In this document: piece after piece, positions 8,508 through 17,860 of the stretch
Layout: every line of letters starts with the position of its first letter
Numbering within the stretch: position 1 is the stretch's first letter
Assembly: GCA_021555075.1 (NCBI GenBank)
Contig: JAKGBX010000001.1
Coordinates: 310,001-374,000, forward strand
Direction: 5' to 3'
DNA: 64,000 bases
Source: Rhodobacteraceae bacterium LMO-JJ12
GTDB lineage: Bacteria > Pseudomonadota > Alphaproteobacteria > Rhodobacterales > Rhodobacteraceae
Program-made: the position numbers and the translations under genes
The notes under the pieces: generated by a model
Seen by the model: the letters and a program-made list of their open reading frames with translations, nothing else
Database searches by the model: none
Told to the model about the DNA's origin: nothing

Positions 8508-10961
8508 ATGACGACATATACCCTGAACGGCTTTGTGATGCAGGAAAACGGCGACTCAATCCAGAGCTTCACCGATAGCGAACTTCAGATCGTGGTCTCT
8601 GAAAGCACCAGCACCTTCCAAGCTGTCAGGGTAGGAACCTTCGACGATGGTACCGGGGAATACGAACTGGAGTTTGACGATTACTACATCGCACTCGACG
8701 GAGCAAATGCGCAAGACTCAAGCACGAATCCGCTGGAGGTCGGCGTCAGCAATTTCACCAACGGCAGCATCAGTTTTCAGGCCTTGGTGCTTTTTGATGA
8801 TATTGCTGACCAGACCTATGTCTTCCAGTTGAGCGGTGACGACCTGCCGTCTTCCATTTTCAACAATACCGCCTCACTTCAGACATTCGTCGAGAGCCTT
8901 AACGAGACGAACGTGCCAAGCGGGACGGTCTACAGCTTTGCGGATATCCCCGACGTCACGGTCAGCGAAGACGATTTTGTTGGCCCTGATGATGAGCATG
9001 CTGATGTGATCATGGGCGGTATGGGCAACGATACATTGTACGGCGGTGACGAAAACGATACCCTGAATGGCGGCGCGGGCGATGATGTCATTGATGGTGG
9101 CAACGGAAATGACCTGATCACGCCGGGCCACAACGACTACGCCGACTACATCGCCGGTAGCCATGGCAATGACACCATTGTTTTTACCGGCGCAGTGGGT
9201 GCCGACTATTACACAGTTGATTACTACAGCTTCGGACCAGTTACGGTTGAAATCGACGGGGGCGCGAACACCGGCAGCGTTGTCAAGCAGTCCGGCGTCG
9301 ACACTCTGATCGATGTCACAGATCCGATGAATACCTCGGACGGTGGATTGTCTATTCAGACGGGGTCGGGTGACGATACCTTCAATGTGTCCCTTGATGG
9401 TGGATACGTGCAGCTGTTGGGCAGTGCAGGCGATGACCAGTTCAACCTGACGCTCGGGGGCTCCATTCGGCTGGGCTACCATAGTTCTACCAGTGGCATC
9501 GTCGCCGATCTGAGCCAAGGCACCATAGCTGACGGTCTGGGCGGGACCGACACCATCAACATATTGGGCGGCAGCTACGCGATGCAACTGCGCGGCAGCG
9601 ACTACGCCGACTCCATCATCGGCAGCGATCGCGACGAGACATTCATCCTGCGCCGCGGCAACGACACGCTGGATGGTGGCGCGGGCGAAGACACGCTGCG
9701 CTATGATCGCAGCGGGGTTGAAGCGGTAACAGTCAATCTGATGACGGGTATAGCCACCGGTACATGGAGCGGCGAAAGCTTCACCGATACGTTCAGCAAT
9801 ATTGAACATCTGCGCGGGTCGCGCGATGGGAATGATGTGCTGATCGGCAATGCTGACGCAAATTATCTGCGCGGCATGGGCGGAGATGACACCCTGACGG
9901 GCGGAGCTGGCAACGACACGCTGCGAGGCGAAGCGGGCTTTGACACGGCTGTGTTGAACGTGGCGCGGGCCGATGCCACAGTCACCACCACAAGCTCAGG
10001 TTATCAGATCGTCTCGGCCGAAGGCACCGATCAACTGGTTGGAATGGAAGCAGTTCAGTTCTCGGATGGCAGCTACGCAGTGGGCGATCTGCTCGCAAGC
10101 AACCCCACGGTACCTGGCGACACGGTCGTTGGAACCGAAGGTGACGATACGCTGGTCGGAACGGGGGGTGACGATGTCATCGCCGGTGGCGGCGGCAGCG
10201 ACAGCCTTTCGGGTGGCGATGGCAATGACAACATCTCTGGCTCTGACGGCGACGACAGCATCGACGGCGGCACAGGCAACGACAACGTCGGCGGCGGACT
10301 GGGTAACGATATCCTGACCGGCAGCAGCGGCAATGACACGATCGGCGGCGGTATGGGCGACGATCTCGTGCTGGGCAATGAAGGCGACGACGTTCTGGCC
10401 GGGGGCGCCGGGAACGACACATTGTTCGGCGGCGATGGCGATGACACCATCGGTGCCAGCTATGGCAATGATGCTGTTGATGGCGACGATGGCAATGACA
10501 GTCTTGGCGGCGGCACCGGACGCGACACGCTTGACGGAGGCGCCGGCAATGACAGCATCGGCGGTGGCGAAGGCGACGACGTCGTAATCGGCGGTGAAGG
10601 CGATGATTTCCTCGCAGGTGGTGGTCGCCACGACGAGATCGACGGCGGCGCCGGTGACGATGTGATCAATGGCGGCAACGGGGACGACACGATGACCGGC
10701 GGCTCGGGTGCTGATCAATTCGTCTTCAACGGCTTCAACGACGGTGATGCCGATGTGATCACCGACTGGACCAATGGCGAAGACACCTTCCGCATGTCGG
10801 GTATCGACAATGCGCCAGGGTCAGGGCTTCAGGGCTACGTGGACGCGCTGAACATCGTGAACACCGCCCAGGGCGCGCAGATGTCCTATGAGGGGCATAC
10901 GATCCTGCTGGAAGGCGTCAATGCCGCTGAACTTGGGCTGGAAGATTTCACCTTCATTTAA
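8508..10961 (+). CDS. RTX calcium-binding secreted protein
   Basis: The protein has 817 residues from ATG 8508, which is preceded by GAGGA at 8495-8499; a TTG further upstream is a poorer start. The N-terminal 150 residues form an unassigned domain ([10 protein letters not shown]...YIALDGAN). Glycine/aspartate nonapeptides of the GGxGxDxLx type then appear in a short block (about 165-205), isolated copies (about 385, 455) and a long array (about 540-745), for example [17 protein letters not shown]. Such repeats form a calcium parallel beta-roll. The C-terminus ([20 protein letters not shown]) is the usual RTX end used by type I secretion. There is no signal peptide. No type I secretion genes are in the window, and no catalytic domain is recognised. 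Confidence 0.92.
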   Translation: MTTYTLNGFVMQENGDSIQSFTDSELQIVVSESTSTFQAVRVGTFDDGTGEYELEFDDYYIALDGANAQDSSTNPLEVGVSNFTNGSISFQALVLFDDIADQTYVFQLSGDDLPSSIFNNTASLQTFVESLNETNVPSGTVYSFADIPDVTVSEDDFVGPDDEHADVIMGGMGNDTLYGGDENDTLNGGAGDDVIDGGNGNDLITPGHNDYADYIAGSHGNDTIVFTGAVGADYYTVDYYSFGPVTVEIDGGANTGSVVKQSGVDTLIDVTDPMNTSDGGLSIQTGSGDDTFNVSLDGGYVQLLGSAGDDQFNLTLGGSIRLGYHSSTSGIVADLSQGTIADGLGGTDTINILGGSYAMQLRGSDYADSIIGSDRDETFILRRGNDTLDGGAGEDTLRYDRSGVEAVTVNLMTGIATGTWSGESFTDTFSNIEHLRGSRDGNDVLIGNADANYLRGMGGDDTLTGGAGNDTLRGEAGFDTAVLNVARADATVTTTSSGYQIVSAEGTDQLVGMEAVQFSDGSYAVGDLLASNPTVPGDTVVGTEGDDTLVGTGGDDVIAGGGGSDSLSGGDGNDNISGSDGDDSIDGGTGNDNVGGGLGNDILTGSSGNDTIGGGMGDDLVLGNEGDDVLAGGAGNDTLFGGDGDDTIGASYGNDAVDGDDGNDSLGGGTGRDTLDGGAGNDSIGGGEGDDVVIGGEGDDFLAGGGRHDEIDGGAGDDVINGGNGDDTMTGGSGADQFVFNGFNDGDADVITDWTNGEDTFRMSGIDNAPGSGLQGYVDALNIVNTAQGAQMSYEGHTILLEGVNAAELGLEDFTFI

Positions 10962-10979
10962 ATCGCCTTTGCAAGTCTT

Positions 10980-11001
10980 CCCTGCCCGGCAGCGGGCAGG
11001 G
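10980..11001 (+). terminator. Hairpin downstream of the RTX gene
   Basis: CCCTGCCCG and CGGGCAGGG form a perfect 9-bp stem with loop GCAG, 19 bp after the RTX stop codon. There is no U-tract, so it may work as a weak intrinsic terminator or an mRNA 3'-end stabiliser. The rest of the 286-bp convergent gap to 11248 shows nothing else that I recognise. Confidence 0.6.
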
Positions 11002-11247
11002 ATACCTACACCTCTACGCGGGAAGCTGAAACTGCGCTCAGGTAATTTGTCAGATCATTTCTTGCGCGCGTGTCAGCGCAAGCACCAGCCAGTAATACAT
11101 CGCGACAATGCATGGTTTAGAACTTCTTGCGAGTTATTGATTGGATCATGCGCAAAAGGTCTGAGCTTTTTTGATTTTCTCAGGTGTTTTTCAATTACTC
11201 GGTGGCTCACGCCGAATACAAAACCTGTTTGAACTTTCAGAGGCGTG

Positions 11248-11940
11248 TCAACTCGCTTCGCGGTGTTTCAGACTTGGCATTTCGACCCAACGGCCCGATG
11301 ACTGGAGCAGCCCTTCGTCTTGCAACCGGCGCAAGAGACGCGACAGAGTTTCTGGCTGAACCCCCAGAATATCAGCAAGATCCTGGCGCGAGATCGGCAG
11401 ACGCATACGCCAAACATCGCCTTCCTCCTTGCCATGAGCGGCCATGAGGTCTTCCAGAAGCTGCGCCAAACGTTGCTTGTTGGGAATGCGGGCGGCGTCC
11501 TGTATGCGTTCATGGCATTGATCCAGCTCATTCGCACAGCGTTCCGCCAGACGGACAAGAACCGCCGGGCAGGCCTGTATGACTTGCTTGGCATCGCGAT
11601 GCGCAACTACACAGACCCTTGAAGGCAACAGGGCCTGGGCTTCGGAGCGATGCTCGCGTCCGGTCAGAAATGCGCGATACCCGATCAACTCTCCGGGGTA
11701 GGCAAGCCGCAGCAGGCTCGATGACCCGTCAGGGCAGAAACTGCGCAGGGCGATCAGACCGCGTGATACGCAATAAACCCCCTCGCTGGCCGCGCCCTGA
11801 TGATAAAGAACACTGTCGCTATCCAGTTCGCGCCGCGTAAAACTTCGGGTGAGAGTGGAGATATCGCTGCCCGCAACTGGCTGCCATAGGCTTTGCTCGT
11901 AGAAACGGCAGTTGCCACAGGGGTGTTCCTTTTTCGTCAT
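11248..11940 (-). CDS. Crp/Fnr-family regulator, FNR-like
   Basis: The protein has 230 residues from ATG 11940, which is preceded by GGAG six bases away; a longer frame to 12012 lacks such a site. A cNMP-binding-like beta roll (about 25-140) precedes a helix-turn-helix with ISRQDLADILGVQPETLSRL. The recognition-helix pattern E..SR is that of FNR and predicts TTGAT-type half sites. Cysteines are C8 and C11 (CGNC) plus one in PSRVCVVA that aligns with FNR Cys122. The residue where FNR has its third N-terminal Cys is Ser17. The cluster ligand set is therefore incomplete or unconventional. A TTGAC-N4-ATCAA site lies 89 bp upstream. Confidence 0.88.
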   Translation of the reverse strand: MTKKEHPCGNCRFYEQSLWQPVAGSDISTLTRSFTRRELDSDSVLYHQGAASEGVYCVSRGLIALRSFCPDGSSSLLRLAYPGELIGYRAFLTGREHRSEAQALLPSRVCVVAHRDAKQVIQACPAVLVRLAERCANELDQCHERIQDAARIPNKQRLAQLLEDLMAAHGKEEGDVWRMRLPISRQDLADILGVQPETLSRLLRRLQDEGLLQSSGRWVEMPSLKHREAS

Positions 11941-12028
11941 TGCGTTCTCCAAACACACCGGGCGCCGCATTTGGAACTGGCCAAGCGACATATCCGAGAA
12001 ATAAGAAATCAATTACCACAATCGCGTC

Positions 12029-12042
12029 TTGACCGAGATCAA
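12029..12042. promoter_or_regulatory. FNR-type site between FNR-like regulator and P450 gene
   Basis: TTGAC-CGAG-ATCAA matches the FNR consensus TTGAT-N4-ATCAA at nine of ten half-site positions. It lies between the divergent regulator (ATG 11940) and the P450 gene (ATG 12118). It could mediate autoregulation, or control of the oxygen-requiring P450-alkB pair; transcription start sites are not known. Confidence 0.6.
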
Positions 12043-12117
12043 ACACGCAACGGAAACAATCTATTTCAAAGCAAAGCGGCAGAATTTTGACGCCCGTCAA
12101 AGACGCTCGGCGTCGCA

Positions 12118-13599
12118 ATGCCCAGTGTTGCCGAAATGTTCGGCCCCGTTGGGGCGACATGCAGAAAGGGCATCCGCTTGTTTGATACCAATGAACCCCT
12201 GCCTGGTCCCTTGCCGCCCAAACCGGCATCGCGGGCTGGAAAAGTCTCGCTCTGGACCTATTTCAAGCTGTTCAAGAAGGACATTCTCTCGGCGCAGCCC
12301 GCGCGTCTCTATCGCGCCTGGATGGCCGAACTGCGCACGCCGTTCTTTCGCTCATACATGTGCAACGATCCCGATCTCGTCAATCTCGTGCTGCGTGAAC
12401 GGCCGATGGATTTCCCCAAGTCCGAACGTATTCGTGTCGGGTTGAAGCCGCTTCTGGGCGAGTCGATCTTCATTTCCAACGGTCCGCTCTGGGAACATCA
12501 GCGCCGCATCATCGATCCGGCCTTTGAGGGCGGTCGCTTGCGCACCGTGTTCCCGTCGATGTGGGACAGTGGCGTTGCGGTGGTTGAACGCTTGCGCCCG
12601 CTGGCCGATGGCAAGCCGGTCGAAATCGAAAGCCATACCAGCCATGTCGCGATGGACGTCATCTTTCGTACCCTGTTTTCCGTCCCGGTCGAGAATGAAA
12701 TTGCCAGCGCAGCCTTCGCCACTTTTCGCGAACATCAAGAGGAGCAACCGGTCGCAAACCTGTTTTCTCTGCTGCCCTTGCCAAAATGGTTCCCGCGTTA
12801 TCATTCGCGCCGCACGCGTCGCACTGCGGCCACGATCCGCGGCCTGATCGCCCAATTGACCGAGGCGCGGGCGCGTGAAATCGCTGCCGGTAAAGCGCCT
12901 GACGATCTTGCCACCAAGATCATGACGACACCCGACCCCGAAACCGGCAAATGTTTCGAAACCGAGGAAATGATTGATCAGGTCGCCATTTTCTTCCTCG
13001 CCGGGCACGAAACCTCCGCCGCCGCTCTGGCTTGGTCGCTCTATCTGCTGGCCACCAATCCCGACTGGCAAGAGCGCGTGGCCGAGGAGGCTCAGACCTC
13101 GTTTGACCCTGAAAAGATCTATTTTTCGACCGTCAACAAACTGCGTAATTCGCGCGCCGTGTTTCGCGAGGCAATGCGCCTTTATCCCCCCGTGCCGATG
13201 TATGTGCGCGAGGCAAAATGTCCTGAGCGGTTCCGCGAACGTGATATCAAACCTGGCTCGCAGGTGATCCTCAGCCCGTGGCACCTGCACCGCCATGAAC
13301 GCCTGTGGGAGCGGCCAGATGAATTTGATCCCGGCCGCTTTGAAACGCCCAACGGCAAGGAATGCCTGCGCAAGGCCTATATCCCGTTTTCCGCCGGTGC
13401 GCGGGTCTGCCCCGGTTCGGCCTTTGCCATGGCCGAAGGCACACTTTTGCTGTCGATGCTGGTGCGCGCCTATCGCTTTGAAGCCATCGAGGGCCGCGCG
13501 CCCGTCCCCGAGGCCCACCTGACCGTGCGCGCACGCGACGGTATCTATCTGCGCCTGATTCCGCGCGACACAGACGCCCTCAAAAACAAGGCCGAGTAA
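12118..13599 (+). CDS. Cytochrome P450
   Basis: The 493-residue monooxygenase has all P450 landmarks: the I-helix oxygen-activation motif AGHETSA (about residue 300), the K-helix ExxR in FREAMRLYPPVP (about 350), and the heme loop FSAGARVCPGSAFAM with the axial Cys near 431. It lacks a signal or membrane anchor. The overall type resembles fatty-acid or alkane hydroxylating P450s (CYP4/CYP102-like), not CYP153, but substrate is inferred. Its stop overlaps the alkB-type start (TAATG at 13597-13601), so the two oxygenases are translationally coupled. No ferredoxin or reductase gene is adjacent. Confidence 0.93.
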   Translation: MPSVAEMFGPVGATCRKGIRLFDTNEPLPGPLPPKPASRAGKVSLWTYFKLFKKDILSAQPARLYRAWMAELRTPFFRSYMCNDPDLVNLVLRERPMDFPKSERIRVGLKPLLGESIFISNGPLWEHQRRIIDPAFEGGRLRTVFPSMWDSGVAVVERLRPLADGKPVEIESHTSHVAMDVIFRTLFSVPVENEIASAAFATFREHQEEQPVANLFSLLPLPKWFPRYHSRRTRRTAATIRGLIAQLTEARAREIAAGKAPDDLATKIMTTPDPETGKCFETEEMIDQVAIFFLAGHETSAAALAWSLYLLATNPDWQERVAEEAQTSFDPEKIYFSTVNKLRNSRAVFREAMRLYPPVPMYVREAKCPERFRERDIKPGSQVILSPWHLHRHERLWERPDEFDPGRFETPNGKECLRKAYIPFSAGARVCPGSAFAMAEGTLLLSMLVRAYRFEAIEGRAPVPEAHLTVRARDGIYLRLIPRDTDALKNKAE

Positions 13600-14735
13600 T
13601 GACAAAAAGACCCGCTGCCGCCCTTCGGGCATGGCCCTACTGGTTGACCCTGACGTTCGTTCCTCTGGTAATTCTGGCCGTCACCCAAGGCGGCTGGACC
13701 ATCCTGTTGATCCCCGCCTATGGCTGGGTGCTGATGCCGTTGCTCGACACCCTTTTGGGCAAGAACCTGACCAACCCCGACCCCGACACCCCCGACAGCG
13801 AACTGTTCTGGTTCCGTCTGCTGACCTGGATCTGGTTCCCGATTGAATTCTGTCTGGTGTTCGGCGCGATCTGGGCGCTCACACATCTTGATGGCTATTC
13901 CACGCTTGAAACCTTCGGGATCATGTTCGGCATTGGCGTAACCACCGGCACCGTCGGCATCGTCTATGCGCATGAATTGTTTCACAAACCCGCAAGGTTT
14001 GAACGCACCTTTGGTGATCTTCTTATGGCGATGGTCCTCTATGGTCATTTCCGCACCGAACATCTTCTGGTGCATCACCCCCATGTCGGCACCCCGCGCG
14101 ACACGGTGACCGCACGCTATAACGAAAGCTTCCTGCGGTTCTTTCCCCGCGTGCTGCGCCAGGGTCTCGGGTCTGCCTGGCGCGCTGAAAAGGCCATGCT
14201 GGCCCGACGTGACCGTGGCCCCTGGCATCCTTCCAATCCGATGTTCAAATACGCCGCTTTGCAACTTGCGTTCCTTGCGCTTGCCTTTGTCATCGGTGGC
14301 TGGATGGGTGTCGGCCTCTTCGTTTTGCAAGCCTTCCTTGCCGTTTGGCAGCTTGAGTTGACCAACTATGTCGAACACTACGGTCTGACGCGCGAGTACA
14401 AGGGCGACGGAAAATATGAACCCGTGCGCGCGCATCACTCGTGGGATTCGGCGCACCGCGTTTCGGGGTTGCTCTTGATCAACCTACAGCGCCACGCCGA
14501 TCATCACCTGCACCCGATGCGCCGCTTTCCGTTGTTGCAGATTTTCGATGAAAACGAAGCACCGCACCTGCCCACGGGCTATCCGCCGATGACCTCAATG
14601 GCGATGTTTCCACCGCTCTGGCGTCGCCGCTTCAATCCGCGCGTGCGTGCGTGGCGCAAGAAATTCTATCCCGAGATCGAGGATTGGACGCCCTACAAGG
14701 AAATGTCATTCCCGCCCCCGCGCGGCGCGGGCTGA
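13599..14735 (+). CDS. alkB: AlkB-type alkane 1-monooxygenase (membrane di-iron hydroxylase)
   Basis: The 378-residue integral membrane protein has about six hydrophobic segments and the full AlkB histidine set: HELFHK (about residue 124), EHLLVHHPHVGTP, the NYVEHYGL motif and LQRHADHHLHPMRRF. These ligate a di-iron centre that hydroxylates terminal carbons using rubredoxin-delivered electrons; no rubredoxin gene is in the window. The ATG overlaps the stop of the P450 gene, implying coupled translation. It converges with the DUF2478 gene across a strong hairpin. Confidence 0.94.
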   Translation: MTKRPAAALRAWPYWLTLTFVPLVILAVTQGGWTILLIPAYGWVLMPLLDTLLGKNLTNPDPDTPDSELFWFRLLTWIWFPIEFCLVFGAIWALTHLDGYSTLETFGIMFGIGVTTGTVGIVYAHELFHKPARFERTFGDLLMAMVLYGHFRTEHLLVHHPHVGTPRDTVTARYNESFLRFFPRVLRQGLGSAWRAEKAMLARRDRGPWHPSNPMFKYAALQLAFLALAFVIGGWMGVGLFVLQAFLAVWQLELTNYVEHYGLTREYKGDGKYEPVRAHHSWDSAHRVSGLLLINLQRHADHHLHPMRRFPLLQIFDENEAPHLPTGYPPMTSMAMFPPLWRRRFNPRVRAWRKKFYPEIEDWTPYKEMSFPPPRGAG

Positions 14736-14757
14736 GGGCTACCCATCAATAGTGTGG

Positions 14758-14800
14758 GCGTTTTGCATCAAATCCGTGACCCGGATTAAATGCAAAGCGC
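14758..14800. terminator. Bidirectional hairpin between alkB and the DUF2478 gene
   Basis: An inner perfect stem AATCCG/CGGATT (14771-14776 with 14782-14787) is stacked under an outer stem. The outer arms are GCGTTTTGCAT and ATGCAAAGCGC, joined through a symmetric 2-nt internal loop. It sits exactly between convergent genes and has U-rich/A-rich flanks, so it can terminate transcription from both sides. Confidence 0.75.
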
Positions 14801-14801
14801 T

Positions 14802-15317
14802 TTAACCCGCCGACGCAATCGCGGTCAGGCACCACGAGCTGATCGCTTCGGTATCGGCGGGCAGAGGTTCGGCCAAGCCATCGGTAAAGTCGTCAAATTC
14901 TTCGCGACTACCGCTGCCCACGCCAACCAGAACGGGAATGCCAAGCTCCAGCGCGCGCCCGATCACATTGCGAAAGCCACGCCCCTCGGCCTCTTCCGGC
15001 CCGAATTTGTTCAGGATAAACACCTGCGCCAGCGACAGATCGCCGTTTTCGACCTGCGCCACCGCGTCGGCAATCGCCGCCGGATCAAGCCGACACGCGT
15101 CCGAGCCGTCGCCCAGATCCTGCGTGATCTTGATCACCGGGCCGTTCGGCAAAACCCGCACCTTCATGTCACAGCCGTTTTCAAACGCGCTCTCATAGGA
15201 CAACTCCTTGACGATCCCGGCAACGCTGATCTGCTGGCCTGCAAGCAACGCGGCCGCCTCGGCCAAAAGCCGATCGGTTTCGCCACGTTCCGGAGTGCTG
15301 ACAAAAGCTATCTCCAT
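14802..15317 (-). CDS. DUF2478-family protein, last gene of ubiT-ubiU-ubiV operon
   Basis: This 171-residue soluble protein starts MEIAFVSTPERGETDRLLAE and contains VFILNKFGPEEAEGRGFRN and a PVLVGVGSG segment. It matches what I know as DUF2478, a P-loop-like fold family without a clear Walker A, often near molybdate or anaerobic genes. ATG 15317 has GGGAGA upstream and lies 24 bp after the ubiV stop, so it should be cotranscribed with ubiT-ubiU-ubiV under the FNR-type site at 17861. Its biochemical role is unknown; participation in anaerobic ubiquinone synthesis is a guess from position. Confidence 0.75.
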   Translation of the reverse strand: MEIAFVSTPERGETDRLLAEAAALLAGQQISVAGIVKELSYESAFENGCDMKVRVLPNGPVIKITQDLGDGSDACRLDPAAIADAVAQVENGDLSLAQVFILNKFGPEEAEGRGFRNVIGRALELGIPVLVGVGSGSREEFDDFTDGLAEPLPADTEAISSWCLTAIASAG

Positions 15318-15341
15318 GACATTCTCCCTTTTGGTTCTGTT

Positions 15342-16247
15342 TCAGGCTTTGACCATCGCGCCCGACCATTCGGCGCCGCTGGCACCCGTCAAAAATCCGT
15401 CGCTCAACCGGATACCCGGTTGCATGACCTCCAGAGCCTCGGCCACCGCGCCGCGCGCAATCTTGCCGTCGATGCGGTCGCGGTAAAGCCCACAGACCGC
15501 CGCGAAATCTCCGGTATGGGGCGACAAACGCAAGCGGGCGATGCCAAGTTCCTTGAGCAATTCGATCTGATGATCGGCGCAGGCGAAACTGTCCGACAGT
15601 GTCTGCACGCCATTCATGGCGAGGAAATCCTGTCCCTCAAGTGTCGAAACATCCAGCCCATCCGGGTCATCCTCACAGGCGAACTGGCAATTGTCCTTGG
15701 TGCGGCCATGCAGGCGCGCATGATAACAACGACCCGAAATCGCCAGCGGCAACCGTCCATGCCCCCAAACCTCTATCGCAACGCCCAGTTCGCGACCCAG
15801 TTGGGCCAACATGCGCACCGGATCAAGCGGCAACTCCGGCGGCAGGCAAATGCTGGTCGCGCCACGCTCGGCCAACCATTTCAGAGTGCCCTCGTTATAG
15901 ACATTGACCAGCGGCCCAACCGAAAAAGGCACCCCCACGGGCAGATAAGCCAACATCGACAGATCATTGACTTCAACCTCGACCCCGGCCTCGATCAATT
16001 CGGCGCTCAGTTTGCGTTCGCGTTTCAGAGTGATCAGCGCCAGCGAGGTCACGGCCACATCTTTCCCCGCGTTCAGCAGCGTCTCGATCGCCGCCGGGAT
16101 GCGGTCTTGATAGAAGGGCAGGCGTTTGGAGCAGACCAATTCGCCCAAAACGACCCGGTCGACCGGCGCGGCCGCCAAGGCGTTATAAGACACGCTCCAC
16201 TCCTCGGGTTTCCAGAAAAACTGGTTCGCACCAACACTCAGTTCCAT
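15342..16247 (-). CDS. ubiV: UbiV, O2-independent ubiquinone hydroxylation protein (U32 peptidase-like)
   Basis: The protein has 301 residues from ATG 16247, which has GGAGG seven bases upstream; the longer open frame to 16436 is Arg/Pro-rich shadow. It is a U32 peptidase-like protein. The four cysteines that bind [4Fe-4S] in E. coli UbiV have counterparts here: C39, then C174-X12-C187-X3-C191, with the same spacing as the E. coli CX12CX3C. UbiV works with UbiU to hydroxylate ubiquinone precursors without oxygen, using prephenate as the oxygen donor. It starts 4 bp after the ubiU stop. Confidence 0.94.
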   Translation of the reverse strand: MELSVGANQFFWKPEEWSVSYNALAAAPVDRVVLGELVCSKRLPFYQDRIPAAIETLLNAGKDVAVTSLALITLKRERKLSAELIEAGVEVEVNDLSMLAYLPVGVPFSVGPLVNVYNEGTLKWLAERGATSICLPPELPLDPVRMLAQLGRELGVAIEVWGHGRLPLAISGRCYHARLHGRTKDNCQFACEDDPDGLDVSTLEGQDFLAMNGVQTLSDSFACADHQIELLKELGIARLRLSPHTGDFAAVCGLYRDRIDGKIARGAVAEALEVMQPGIRLSDGFLTGASGAEWSGAMVKA

Positions 16248-16251
16248 GGCG

Positions 16252-17229
16252 TTACCTCCAGGTTTTCTTATACGCCCCGGCGGTGGCGGCCTGCCCCTCG
16301 GTGAGGCTGGCCAGCATCCCTTCGGGCATCGGCAAGCCGGCGGCCTGCGCATCAACAGCGGCGCGGAAATTACGCACCACCTGCGCCACATACGAGCGCG
16401 ACCGCTGCCGCCCCTCAATCTTGAGCGCGCTGACACCGGCCTTGGCCAGTTGCGGGATCAGCTTCTCGGCATTCAGGCTCACCGGGTCTTCAAACAGATG
16501 GCCGGTTTTTTCTTCCGCCTGAAAACAACCCTTGCAGAGTGTCGGATAGGGCGCGGGCTCATCTTTGCCAACCTGGTGGATCGTATAGCCACCCAGCTTG
16601 GCCGAAAGCGCGCCCGCATCGTCGTGATATTCCACATGGCTTGCGGGCGAACAGACCCCGTGCATGTTGGGCGACTTCCCGGTGGCATAAGACGACAGCG
16701 AACACCGCCCCTCGGCCATCACGCACAGACCGCCAAACACGAACACTTCGGTTTCGACCTCGGTCTCGGCATTGATCGCGGTGATCTCCTGCACCGACAA
16801 AACGCGCGGTAGAACCACGCGCTTGACGCCAAAGGTGCTTGCATAGAAATTGATCATGTCGGCATTGGCCGCAGCTGCCTGCACCGACAGATGGCGGCGC
16901 AATCCGGGGTGATGCTTGGCGGCATGTGCCAACAGCCCCAGATCGGCAAGGATCACCGCATCGGCGCCCGCGCTCTCGGCGTCGGCGATGGCACGGTGCC
17001 ATAATGGCTCTGATCCGGCGCGCGGAAAGGTGTTGATCGCCACGAGCACCTTGGCGCCGTGGCTATGCGCAAACGCGACGCCTTCGCGCATTTCCGTGCG
17101 ATCAAAGTTCAGTCCGGGAAAATTGCGCGCATTGGTCTCATCGGCAAAACCACAATAGACCGTATGCGCCCCGGCCTTCACAGCGGCGCGCAGCGAGGCG
17201 GGCGTGCCAGCGGGGCAGACGATTTCCAT
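16252..17229 (-). CDS. ubiU: UbiU, O2-independent ubiquinone hydroxylation protein (U32 peptidase-like)
   Basis: The protein has 325 residues beginning MEIVCPAGTPASLRAAVKAG, the typical U32 start. The cluster cysteines fall at C169, C176, C193 and C232, with spacing CX6C-X16-C-X38-C, the same residue numbers I recall for E. coli UbiU. It forms the Fe-S heterodimer with UbiV for anaerobic ring hydroxylation. I chose ATG 17229, whose A lies in the ubiT stop (TAATG). An in-frame ATG two codons upstream (17235) is also possible. It is the second gene of the ubiT-ubiU-ubiV-DUF2478 operon. Confidence 0.95.
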   Translation of the reverse strand: MEIVCPAGTPASLRAAVKAGAHTVYCGFADETNARNFPGLNFDRTEMREGVAFAHSHGAKVLVAINTFPRAGSEPLWHRAIADAESAGADAVILADLGLLAHAAKHHPGLRRHLSVQAAAANADMINFYASTFGVKRVVLPRVLSVQEITAINAETEVETEVFVFGGLCVMAEGRCSLSSYATGKSPNMHGVCSPASHVEYHDDAGALSAKLGGYTIHQVGKDEPAPYPTLCKGCFQAEEKTGHLFEDPVSLNAEKLIPQLAKAGVSALKIEGRQRSRSYVAQVVRNFRAAVDAQAAGLPMPEGMLASLTEGQAATAGAYKKTWR

Positions 17230-17771
17230 TACCATCCGTCTTCCTCCTCATAGCGCGACAAGGCCACGCCAGTGCGCGCTTCGGCCATCGCGATCAGCCG
17301 TTTGACCTGGCTCGCAAATGGCCCCGACATTGCCTGCGCCTCGGCAGACAAATCCAGTTCGGCATCATCAATCGCATTGCGCAGCGCCAGAACGGCGGCG
17401 GTATCGCCCTCGATCACAAGATCACGTGAAAAGAACAGCGCGTCACCGTCATATGCGCCGTGCACCATCCCCAAAAGCCCGGCCAGCGGACCTGCAATTC
17501 GCGCATCGCCATGTAGCTTGCGGCGCGACAGATGCACGCGGGGTCGTCCACCGCGCGGTTCCAGCAACATCGACACCGGCAAATCGGTCGGGTCAAGCAC
17601 GAATCGCGCGCGACCATATTCGCCGAGGCGGCGAAACATCGACGGGTGCCGCGTCGCCAACCGTCTTGCAAACCCCGAAAGCGCCAATGACGCAGGCGTC
17701 AGCGGCGCCAGGCGCAGTGCCGCTGCGGGCAGGCGCGGGAACAGCGGCAGGTGAACCGAATGGTCGGACAT
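17229..17771 (-). CDS. ubiT: UbiT, SCP2-domain accessory factor for anaerobic ubiquinone synthesis
   Basis: The protein has 180 residues from ATG 17771; an in-frame ATG at 17813 would add 14 residues. The middle region (about 35-140) is an SCP2 lipid-binding domain, seen as FARRLATRHPSMFRRLGEYG, then ILDPTDLPVSMLLEP-like text and ARIAGPLAGLLGMVHGAYDGD. UbiT binds the hydrophobic precursors so that UbiU-UbiV can act. It is the first gene of the operon, with an FNR-type site about 97 bp upstream of its start and a divergent ubiD. Confidence 0.9.
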   Translation of the reverse strand: MSDHSVHLPLFPRLPAAALRLAPLTPASLALSGFARRLATRHPSMFRRLGEYGRARFVLDPTDLPVSMLLEPRGGRPRVHLSRRKLHGDARIAGPLAGLLGMVHGAYDGDALFFSRDLVIEGDTAAVLALRNAIDDAELDLSAEAQAMSGPFASQVKRLIAMAEARTGVALSRYEEEDGW

Positions 17772-17860
17772 AAGGATTGCAGAGCTCCATTTTCGAGCAT
17801 TCATTTGATGCAAACGTGCTGCACCAAATCCAGTACTAGCCGCTTTGCGCGCGCCATTAC

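Noticed and set aside
10130-10700. Repetitive DNA resembling a tandem or CRISPR-like array
   Set aside because: Repeats are 27-bp degenerate units coding for RTX nonapeptides in one frame; no unique spacers of uniform length.
8874-10718. Long minus-strand open frames opposite the RTX gene
   Set aside because: They are antisense shadows produced by the GGN-GAY repeat composition; they have low-complexity A/I/V-rich products and no ribosome-binding sites.
15342-16436. Longer ubiV frame starting at 16436
   Set aside because: The first 63 codons are Arg/Pro-rich and lie inside ubiU; ATG 16247 has GGAGG and begins the family-like sequence.
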